Below are positions 34,787 to 40,996 of a stretch of 64,000 nt of DNA, piece by piece (positions within the stretch are counted from its first letter, which is position 1; each line of letters begins with the position of its first letter). The stretch covers positions 434,001 through 498,000 of the forward strand of contig NZ_QWGG01000004.1 of assembly GCF_003730195.1 (NCBI RefSeq), in the 5' to 3' direction. The notes under the pieces are model-generated. The model worked only from the letters and a program-made list of their open reading frames with translations, had not been told where the DNA came from and ran no database searches. A program made the position numbers and the translations under genes. This DNA comes from Halosimplex salinum (GTDB lineage: Archaea; Halobacteriota; Halobacteria; Halobacteriales; Haloarculaceae).

Positions 34787-35020
34787 ATGACCGGTCAGCA
34801 ACTCGATCTGCGAGAGATACCGCCGCCCCAGCGCCATCCGAAGATCTTCGACGCCTTCGAAGACCTGGAGAGCGGAGAGGCGCTCTCGCTGATCAACGAC
34901 CACGAACCGACGCCGCTGTACCACCAGATGAGCGCCGAGATCGACTCGTTCGACGCCGACGGCTACACGGTCGACCGCGTCGGCCCGAACGAGTTCATCG
35001 CGACGCTCCCGAAGAAGTAG
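34787..35020 (+). CDS. Single-domain DUF2249 protein
   Basis: 77 residues from ATG 34787: MTGQQLDLREIPPPQRHPKI. This is one complete DUF2249 domain: LDLREIPPPQRHPKIFDAFE then LESGEALSLINDHEPTPLYHQM. The core LINDHEPTPLYHQ gives a conserved Asp-His pair and a Tyr-His. DUF2249 is alpha/beta, TusA-like, and recurs with nitrite-reduction and hemerythrin genes. Function unproven. The related four-domain protein lies 0.5 kb downstream. Confidence 0.85.
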   Translation: MTGQQLDLREIPPPQRHPKIFDAFEDLESGEALSLINDHEPTPLYHQMSAEIDSFDADGYTVDRVGPNEFIATLPKK

Positions 35021-35053
35021 CCGGACTCACTGCGATTTCGGTTTTTGCAGGGC

Positions 35054-35434
35054 TCAGGCCGTCGACGCCACGCGTTCGACTTCGTCGACGAGTTCCTCGT
35101 ACAGCGCCTCGGCCTGTTCTTCGTCGTACTCGGTGTGATACTCCTTGGCCACGCCCCGTTCGGCGAGGTTGACGTGGCTGTCCGGTGTGACGCCGTGTCC
35201 TTCCAGACTCTCACGCGCACACTCCAGCGGGCAGCCGTCGATCACGACCATCGGTCGCCCGGACGTCGCGGTGGTCACGAGTGGGGCGACGTCTCCGCCC
35301 ACACCGGCGATGCAGGACATCTCGGCGATCCGCTCGCGGTCGAGTCTGACCGCGATGTCGTTGGCCATCTGCGCGGCGCTCGAACAGCCGGAACAGGAGT
35401 ACACCAGCGGCAGGTCGTCGTAGTCCGTGCTCAT
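35054..35434 (-). CDS. DGC-domain putative zinc-binding protein
   Basis: 126 residues with N-terminal LVYSCSGCSSAAQMANDIAV (CxxC at 14-17), then EMSCIAGVGGDVAP, and DGCPLECARESLEGHG (near 67-82). This pattern (YSCSGCSx, SCIAGVGG, DGCPxxC) is the DGC domain, a four-cysteine putative metal-binding fold found near nitrogen-oxide and metal genes. It is divergent from the four-domain DUF2249 gene, whose start is 117 nt away. Their shared intergenic region holds a CCGAA dyad. Confidence 0.85.
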   Translation of the reverse strand: MSTDYDDLPLVYSCSGCSSAAQMANDIAVRLDRERIAEMSCIAGVGGDVAPLVTTATSGRPMVVIDGCPLECARESLEGHGVTPDSHVNLAERGVAKEYHTEYDEEQAEALYEELVDEVERVASTA

Positions 35435-35472
35435 CGCGACAACGTTCGCCTCAGTCCGGCGAAAGCGTACTC

Positions 35473-35486
35473 CCGAACGGCTTCGG
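35473..35486. promoter_or_regulatory. Dyad CCGAA-N4-TTCGG (site 2)
   Basis: A perfect 5+5 inverted repeat in the divergent promoter region between the DGC gene (start 35434) and the four-domain DUF2249 gene (start 35551). A second palindrome TTCGCGAA lies about 30 nt further on. Confidence 0.5.
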
Positions 35487-35550
35487 TCCCGTTCCCCCGC
35501 GAAGCGATTCGCGAACGGACCTATCCGTCTCCTCGTCCTATCGAGACGCG

Positions 35551-36708
35551 ATGACTTCCGAACTCGACCTCCGTTCGCTCCCGCGAGCGGACCACCGCGA
35601 CCGGATCTTCGAGACGCTCGACGACCTCGGCGCCGACGAGTCGGTCACTCTCGTCGCTGACCGCGCCGTGGGCGTCCTCCTCCATCACTACCAGATCGAA
35701 CGCGGCGCCCGACTCGAGTGGCGGACCGACCGGGGAGACGACGAGACGCGAACGGTCACGGTGCGGAGCGGGGAACCGATCGGCGACGACGACCTCGTCG
35801 AGTTCGACGTGCGCGAGATGCCGCCCCAGCGACGCCACGAGGTCCTCACCGACACGTTCGACTTCCTCGACCCCGGTCAGGGGTTCGTCCTCGTGAACGA
35901 CCACGACCCCAAGCCGCTGTACCACGAACTCAGGTCGACGCGCGGCGAGACGTTCGAGTGGGAGTACACGAGCGAGGACCCCTCGGAGTGGCGCGTCGAG
36001 GTCGTCAAGACCGACGCTTCCGAGTCGGATTCGGGAGGCGACGACGTCGCCGCGAAGTTCGACGTCCGCGAGATCGACAAGCGGGAGCGCCACCCGACGA
36101 TCCACCACCGGTACGGGAACGTCCCCGAGGGCGCGACGATGGAGATCGTCGCACCCCACGAACCACGTCCGCTCCGTCGCGAGTTCGTCGAGCGATACGG
36201 CGACTCGTTTTCGTGGGACGTCGTCGAGAACGAACCCGGTCGCTGTCGCGTCCAGATCACGAAAGAGAGCGGGGGAGCCGACGGGGCGTCGGCAGAGCAC
36301 GACGGGTCGTCCGCCGAGGACTCGCTCACCGTCACGTCGGAGCTGGACGTTCGGGACCTCCCGCCGGCCCAGCGACACGAGCGCATCTTCGACGCGTACG
36401 ACGAACTGGAGTCCGGCGAGGCGTTCGTCCTCGTGAACGACCACGACCCCAAGCCGCTGTACCACCAGTTCGATGCGGAGGCCGGGCCGGCGTTCCGCTG
36501 GGAGTACCAGCAGCGAGAGCAGGGCGAGTTCAGGGTCCGGATCGGGAAGGCAGCGGGCGCAGAGGCGAGCGACGGCGAGATCGGTAGTGGACACGGTGGC
36601 TGCGGTCACGAGCACGGGAGTCACGGACACGGGGGGCACGGACACGAAAGCCACGGACACGGCGGCGGGGCCAACGACAGATCCGGACCGACGGACGCGC
36701 CGTTCTGA
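35551..36708 (+). CDS. Four-domain DUF2249 protein with His-rich tail
   Basis: 385 residues from ATG 35551. Four DUF2249 domains in tandem at about 1-75, 88-160, 168-245 and 266-340. Domains 2 and 4 keep the full core (FVLVNDHDPKPLYHE and FVLVNDHDPKPLYHQ). Domains 1 and 3 are diverged (VTLVADRAVGVLLHHYQ; MEIVAPHEPRPLRRE). The last 40 residues are Gly/His-rich (GGCGHEHGSHGHGGHGHE), a probable metal-binding tail, and end DAPF. DUF2249 domains are associated with nitrogen-oxide metabolism; the role here is unknown. Confidence 0.85.
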   Translation: MTSELDLRSLPRADHRDRIFETLDDLGADESVTLVADRAVGVLLHHYQIERGARLEWRTDRGDDETRTVTVRSGEPIGDDDLVEFDVREMPPQRRHEVLTDTFDFLDPGQGFVLVNDHDPKPLYHELRSTRGETFEWEYTSEDPSEWRVEVVKTDASESDSGGDDVAAKFDVREIDKRERHPTIHHRYGNVPEGATMEIVAPHEPRPLRREFVERYGDSFSWDVVENEPGRCRVQITKESGGADGASAEHDGSSAEDSLTVTSELDVRDLPPAQRHERIFDAYDELESGEAFVLVNDHDPKPLYHQFDAEAGPAFRWEYQQREQGEFRVRIGKAAGAEASDGEIGSGHGGCGHEHGSHGHGGHGHESHGHGGGANDRSGPTDAPF

Positions 36709-36767
36709 AGCCGGCTGCGCGACGGAAACACCCTTCGGGCCCGCTCCGCGCGACGGCCGCCGCGGTT

Positions 36768-37052
36768 TCACGCTTCGTGGATCTCCAGATACGTCGTGTA
36801 CTCTTTCCGCAGTAATCGACCGCGCTCGCTCTCGATGGCGAGCAGTTCGTGGGGCGTCTGGGCCGCTAGCTGCGGGTACTCCGATTTCGCCCGCCTGTCG
36901 GTGCTCTTCACGACCAGCACCGCGCCGTCGGGGAGGTCTTCGAGCGCCCGCTGGACACGAGCGATCCCGCTTGCACAGCCGCGACCCCGATTGTCGACGG
37001 TCCTGTCCGGGTCCACGTCGGGGGCGGTGTCCGGGATGGCGGGCTCAGTCAT
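36768..37052 (-). CDS. TusA/SirA-like protein
   Basis: 94 residues from ATG 37052. DNRGRGCASGIARVQRALED (near residues 17-36) matches the TusA CPxP region in position, with a single Cys, but the Cys-Pro is Cys-Ala here. It continues VLVVKSTDRRAKSEYPQLAA, as TusA beta-strands and helix. It is probably a sulfur-carrier-like or redox protein. Its start overlaps the CopD-like stop by 8 nt (37045-37052), so it is coupled to the membrane protein. Confidence 0.72.
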   Translation of the reverse strand: MTEPAIPDTAPDVDPDRTVDNRGRGCASGIARVQRALEDLPDGAVLVVKSTDRRAKSEYPQLAAQTPHELLAIESERGRLLRKEYTTYLEIHEA

Positions 37053-38061
37053 CGCCCGGCACCTCCGAACTGCCGTCGGGTCTGCCACTGTCCGCCGGGC
37101 GCTCGGTCTTCGGGTCGCTCCAGCCGAGGTCGTCGAGGTCACACACCCCTTCGACGGGTGAACACGCCCGCCACATCGGACAGAGCAGGAAGATGACGAA
37201 CAGAAGGCCGATGGCGGCGACCTTCGCGAGGACGGCGAGGCCGACGACGCTCCCGAGGTACGTCCCGACGGTCGTCCCGAGCGCGTCGACCGCCTGATAG
37301 AGTCCGGTCAGGAGCAACGTCGGGATGACGAGCCTGACCGTCCAGCGGAACCGTTCGAGTTGCTCGCCGGCGGCGCGAACCACGGCGAGCGTCGGCCGTC
37401 GCTTCCCGGCCGGCACCGCGACGAAGATGTTCCAGACCGCGCCGCCGATCCACGCCGCGAACGCCAGGAGGTGCATGACGCGAACTCCGACGGCGACCGG
37501 GTCGCCGCTCCGCACCGCGACTTCGGCACCGGCCGTCGCGACCACGACCGCGAGTGCGAGCGCCAGCGACGCGAGCCCCGTCGGACTCCGGAACTGGGCC
37601 TCGACCGATCCGTCGTGACGGGTCGCGACCGCCGCGAGCGGGAGCAATGCTACCAACGACGCGACGAACGCGTAGACGGCGGGCGTGGGGCCGAGCGAGG
37701 CACGGAAACCTGCGAGAACGACGGCGCCGCCGACGGCGAGCACGGCCAGTGCTCCGGTCGCGATGCGGTCGAACCGAGCGTACATCTCGGCGCAGTAGTC
37801 GGCGGACCCGGTATCGAGATCCGCCGGCCGGACGAACGCGTGCTTCCAGACGAGGCCGCCGGTGAGGACCCCGAGCGCGACGAAATAGGCCCACTTCGTC
37901 GCCGCGAGGGCCGCGCTCGCGTGCCCGTTCAGCGTCGTGGTCACCCACGTCCCGACGAGCGACGCCGTCAGGATGACGGCAAGCGCGACTTTCGGGAGCG
38001 TGTACCTGTCGAAGAGCGCGTCCGCCGCGCTCGCGGCCGTCCGCGTCTCTGACTCTGACAT
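37045..38061 (-). CDS. CopD-like polytopic membrane protein
   Basis: 338 residues from ATG 38061. About eight hydrophobic segments. RVMHLLAFAAWIGGAVWNIF (near residues 205-224) is the CopD/YcnJ landmark (His in a TM helix followed by WxGG). FVIFLLCPMWRACSPVEGVC near 285-305 adds a short cysteine-rich tail: CPMWRAC...C. Likely role: movement of copper or haem-linked redox in the membrane (inference from family). It precedes and overlaps the TusA-like gene. Confidence 0.75.
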   Translation of the reverse strand: MSESETRTAASAADALFDRYTLPKVALAVILTASLVGTWVTTTLNGHASAALAATKWAYFVALGVLTGGLVWKHAFVRPADLDTGSADYCAEMYARFDRIATGALAVLAVGGAVVLAGFRASLGPTPAVYAFVASLVALLPLAAVATRHDGSVEAQFRSPTGLASLALALAVVVATAGAEVAVRSGDPVAVGVRVMHLLAFAAWIGGAVWNIFVAVPAGKRRPTLAVVRAAGEQLERFRWTVRLVIPTLLLTGLYQAVDALGTTVGTYLGSVVGLAVLAKVAAIGLLFVIFLLCPMWRACSPVEGVCDLDDLGWSDPKTERPADSGRPDGSSEVPGDD

Positions 38062-38109
38062 GTGGGTGAGTTCCCCTCGGTGGCGGATCGAACCGACCGG
38101 AGCTAAGCC

Positions 38110-38133
38110 TCCGGGCGGATATATTCGGCCGAA
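38110..38133. promoter_or_regulatory. Promoter region of the CopD-like gene (GGCCGAATATAT element)
   Basis: Read on the minus strand, CGGCCGAATATATCC gives a BRE-like and TATA element about 50 nt before ATG 38061. The same 12-mer GGCCGAATATAT occurs at 38599 before the gene at 38651, and TTCGGCCGAA (38124-38133) is itself palindromic. Confidence 0.5.
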
Positions 38134-38216
38134 CGCACTTTGCCGCCCGCTGGTGACTGCCACGTCATGGTACCTGGACCAGTCCAGCGGGCCGCCGACG
38201 GCGGACGGGGAGGCGG

Positions 38217-38534
38217 GTGACGAACGTGTCCGAAGCGTACGCCGACCGCGAGCCGGTGACGAGGCGGGTCCACGACAGACCGTGGGTCGCCGACCTGGAG
38301 ACGGACGAGCACGCGGCCGACCGTCCACTGACCGTCGCGGAAGCCGTCGACGCCGTCGAACAGACCGGACGTGGCGAGCACGTCGACCTCGTCACGCACG
38401 AACGCCACGGCGACCCCGCGTCGTACCTCTACGAACCGGTGCGGTCGGTGGACCGCCCCGTCGATATCGCCCGCGAGGGGCGCTGTTCGTGCGGCGGTTA
38501 CGTCACTCGGGTCACGGTCGGTCCCGGGAACTGA
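38217..38534 (+). CDS. CGCGG-type rSAM-modified RiPP-like small protein
   Basis: 105 residues from GTG 38217, or 102 from GTG 38226 (GGAGG at 38209 serves either). The central motif RGEHVDLVTHERHGDPASYL and the C-terminal GRCSCGGYVTRVTV resemble the haloarchaeal CGCGG family of putative radical-SAM-modified peptides. In this copy the signature is CSCGG. No SPASM/radical-SAM maturase is in the window (Elp3 is unrelated). The assignment is from recalled family pattern. It lies between the divergent CopD-like gene and the 38651 gene. Confidence 0.6.
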   Translation: MTNVSEAYADREPVTRRVHDRPWVADLETDEHAADRPLTVAEAVDAVEQTGRGEHVDLVTHERHGDPASYLYEPVRSVDRPVDIAREGRCSCGGYVTRVTVGPGN

Positions 38535-38600
38535 CCGGACGCGGCCGTCGCGTAGAACCCGTTCGGCCGTCGCAACCCTCGCGACCCCCTCAGTTCCGGG

Positions 38601-38614
38601 CCGAATATATTGGG
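38601..38614 (+). promoter_or_regulatory. TATA box inside an imperfect CCGAA-N4-TTGGG dyad (site 3)
   Basis: CCGAATATATTGGG differs from CCGAA-N4-TTCGG by one base and holds the TATA sequence AATATATT about 43 nt before ATG 38651. A regulator bound here would compete with TBP/TFB. Confidence 0.5.
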
Positions 38615-38650
38615 CGACACCGACCTGTGTCCGCGCGGTCGAGTGAGCGT

Positions 38651-39268
38651 ATGGTCGGATTCAGTTCACCCTTCGGTGGCGGTGGCGGCGACGGTGGCGG
38701 GACCAGTTTCGACGCCTACGACGAGTTCGTCCCGGCGAACGTCCCGGAACCCGGTCGGTTCCTCGACGGACACGACGTGCTCACCGGCGACGATCACCTC
38801 GCGTTCCACCGCCTGACGCGAGCGCTGTTCGAGGAGCGAGGTGTCTACGACATGACGTTCGGGTACAACCTCGCGCGACTCAACTGCGATACCCGACACC
38901 GGGGGGCGGGGTACCGCTACGCGCGCGACGCGGACGACCCCTCGGTGCTCCGGGCGGAGTTCACGCCGACGACGCCGTTCTGCCCCCAGAGCGACACGCT
39001 CACGAAGGGGTCGCTTCGCGCCTGGACGGGGCTGGCCGACCGACACGAGTACGACGTCGTCCGCGTCCGCGTCGACGAGATGCACCACCGGGCCCGGGAG
39101 ATAAACGAGACGCTCGCGGACATGGAGGAGTCGCTTCCGGCCGAAGACGGGTTCGACGGAGAGGACGACGCGGACGGCCGGGAACGGCCCGGACAGGGTG
39201 GCGGGTGCTCGCAGGGGGCCGGAACCGGCGGGTCGTCGCGCGGCTACGGCGCGGACGCGCCGTTCTGA
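38651..39268 (+). CDS. Unknown protein with MIP18-like segment
   Basis: 205 residues from ATG 38651, overlapping the next gene by 1 nt. It begins with a Gly-rich head (SSPFGGGGGDGGGTSFDAYD). The middle FTPTTPFCPQSDTLTKGSLR (near residues 110-130) resembles the conserved Cys loop of MIP18/DUF59 Fe-S assembly proteins (TxTxPxCPxxxxL). The tail is Gly/Cys-rich and ends GADAPF, like the DUF2249 protein at 35551. I do not recognise a named family. It is possibly an Fe-S or redox accessory of this block. Confidence 0.6.
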   Translation: MVGFSSPFGGGGGDGGGTSFDAYDEFVPANVPEPGRFLDGHDVLTGDDHLAFHRLTRALFEERGVYDMTFGYNLARLNCDTRHRGAGYRYARDADDPSVLRAEFTPTTPFCPQSDTLTKGSLRAWTGLADRHEYDVVRVRVDEMHHRAREINETLADMEESLPAEDGFDGEDDADGRERPGQGGGCSQGAGTGGSSRGYGADAPF

Positions 39269-40197
39269 TGGCCGATAGAGACTCGGGAGCCGTTGAAGAT
39301 AGAAACGTCGAGCCCGCTGAAGAGAGTGACACGGCGGCCGTCGAGTGGCGACGGCGGTCGCCCGACACTGGCCGTCCCCCGCTGGTCCGCCGGCTCCCGT
39401 ACGTCGAACTGAAACTCGAACACCCGGACCTCGAACCGACGGGGTACGCCGACCAGTTCTACCCCGACGCGGTCCCGTACGAACTGGACGGGATCCACCG
39501 GATCTTCTACTGGCGACCGGCGCTGTCTCCGTCGTCTCCACCGCCCGACGACTGGGCGGCGGCGTGCGCGACGACGCACGGCCTCGTCGGTCTCGACGCC
39601 GATTCTCGGACGAGTCCACCGCTCGCGACCGACGACGGGGCGGCCCTGACGGTCGTCGTGGGTGGAACCGTCGGCGGGGACGCCACGACCGCCCGCCTTC
39701 GGTCGTACTCCCTCCCCGACGTCACGCTCGAAGCGGTGTCGGAATCGGACGCCCGACTCACCGCCGACGGGAGCGCGTACGCGGTGTCGTCCGGCGAGCG
39801 TCGCAGGATCGGTCTCGATCGGCGACGCGTCGAACACCCGGGGGACGACAGGGACGCGTCCGCGGTGACACCTGAACTCGTCGTCCGGTATCCGGGTCGT
39901 CGCGAGGTCCACCATCCCGCTTCCGAGTCGACGTATCGGCTGTTCCCGTCGTTCGGACTCGATCTCGACGACCTCCCGAGCCCGCTCCCGGTCCCGACTT
40001 CAGCGGGAGAACTCGACGCCGTTGCGCTGGCGAGGCGGCTGGGAGTCGACCGCTCCGAGCGGCCGTATCCCGAACGGGTGCTCTGGCGAGCGTTCGCCCA
40101 TCACGCGTTCGACCCGCACGTCGAGACGACGCCGGAACTGACCCCGCTCGAGAGCGGGCACGTCCTGCTCTGGACGGACCGGTTCGAGGCGGACTAA
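39268..40197 (+). CDS. Unknown acidic protein in the DUF2249 block
   Basis: 309 residues. ATG 39268 shares its A with the TGA of the preceding gene, so translation is coupled. No TM segments or cysteine motifs. Landmarks include LVRRLPYVELKLEHPDLEPT near the start, DDGAALTVVVGGTVGGDATT (near 118-140) and a C-terminal helix-rich part (RVLWRAFAHHAFDPHVETTP). The last 60 residues look like a small folded domain. No family recognised; coupling to the MIP18-like gene is the only clue. Confidence 0.6.
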   Translation: MADRDSGAVEDRNVEPAEESDTAAVEWRRRSPDTGRPPLVRRLPYVELKLEHPDLEPTGYADQFYPDAVPYELDGIHRIFYWRPALSPSSPPPDDWAAACATTHGLVGLDADSRTSPPLATDDGAALTVVVGGTVGGDATTARLRSYSLPDVTLEAVSESDARLTADGSAYAVSSGERRRIGLDRRRVEHPGDDRDASAVTPELVVRYPGRREVHHPASESTYRLFPSFGLDLDDLPSPLPVPTSAGELDAVALARRLGVDRSERPYPERVLWRAFAHHAFDPHVETTPELTPLESGHVLLWTDRFEAD

Positions 40198-40231
40198 CGC
40201 CCGACCGCCCGCAGAGCGGGTTCTGCGACAC

Positions 40232-40693
40232 TTAGACTGGGCAGCCGTCCTGCGCGCTCGCCGTCTCGGGGCACTCGTCGAGACAGGGCCGATCGGTGAG
40301 CTCCCGGAGACGGAAGACGGCGTCACGCGGCAGCGTGACTGCGATCTCGCAGACCGTCTCGTCGTCGAGGGCCACGTCCAGTTCCGACTCGAAGAATGTC
40401 GTGACGGCACAGAAGCGCCGGAAGAGACCGACCGCGAGCGACGCGCCGCGGCCCGTCAGGACCACTCCCCGGTACTTCTCGTAGTCGACGAACCCCCGGT
40501 CGCCGAGTTTCGCAGTCATCTCCGTCACGCTGGCGGCGCTCACGTCGAGCGACCGCCGGAGCGCTCCCGTCGACACCCGGTCCGTTCCCGCGGTCGAGAG
40601 TCGGTGGATGGCCAGCAGATACCGCCCCGTCGCTCCTCCGATCCTCGGCCGTCGCGGCACGTCCGGGTCGGTCTCGCCGATATCGACGCTCAT
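40232..40693 (-). CDS. DtxR/MntR-like metal-dependent regulator
   Basis: 153 residues from ATG 40693. GGATGRYLLAIHRLSTAGTD then LRRSLDVSAASVTEMTAKLG (near 46-65) form the DtxR winged helix. VDYEKYRGVVLTGRGASLAV (near 68-90) and a dimerisation helix with FFESELDVALDDETVCEIAV follow. The tail has CLDECPETASAQDGC, four cysteines plausibly sensing metal or redox state. It ends the DUF2249 block and is a candidate regulator of it. A CCGAA dyad precedes its own start. Confidence 0.8.
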   Translation of the reverse strand: MSVDIGETDPDVPRRPRIGGATGRYLLAIHRLSTAGTDRVSTGALRRSLDVSAASVTEMTAKLGDRGFVDYEKYRGVVLTGRGASLAVGLFRRFCAVTTFFESELDVALDDETVCEIAVTLPRDAVFRLRELTDRPCLDECPETASAQDGCPV

Positions 40694-40996
40694 ACGCTCC
40701 GTCTCTCGCGTCACCCGGAAACGGTTCTCCCGAATCGCTTCGCGACCTGACGGACGGTCCGAACTCGACGACGCCGGCGCTCGCTCAGTCGGCGGTCGCC
40801 GTACGGCTTCGTTCTCTCCGTCGAAGAACCGTTTCGTCACCCGTTCTTCGGCGCGGTGGAGGTCCTCGCTACACGCCGACGCGGCCATCGCGAGGTCGTC
40901 CGCCAGATCCGTCAGTGTAGTCCGACGCGGCGTGTCGTAGTACTCGTTCGGTCGTGGTCGCGCGGTGGGGGGACTGGTGGACGTCCCCCGGGCCCG
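40694..40996. other. 303-bp region between DtxR-like gene and subtilase 3' end
   Basis: Holds the DtxR-like promoter and the dyad at 40730. The regulator's frame stays open to 40888, but those 65 codons lack family resemblance. Nothing else is supported. Confidence 0.5.
40730..40743. promoter_or_regulatory. CCGAA-N4-TTCGC dyad (site 4)
   Basis: Near-perfect dyad (CGAA-TCGC-TTCG core) 38 nt upstream of the DtxR-like start, the position of an autoregulatory operator. Confidence 0.45.

Noticed and set aside
35521..36771. 416-codon reverse ORF over the DUF2249 gene
   Set aside because: Shadow; the forward frame has four recognisable DUF2249 domains.
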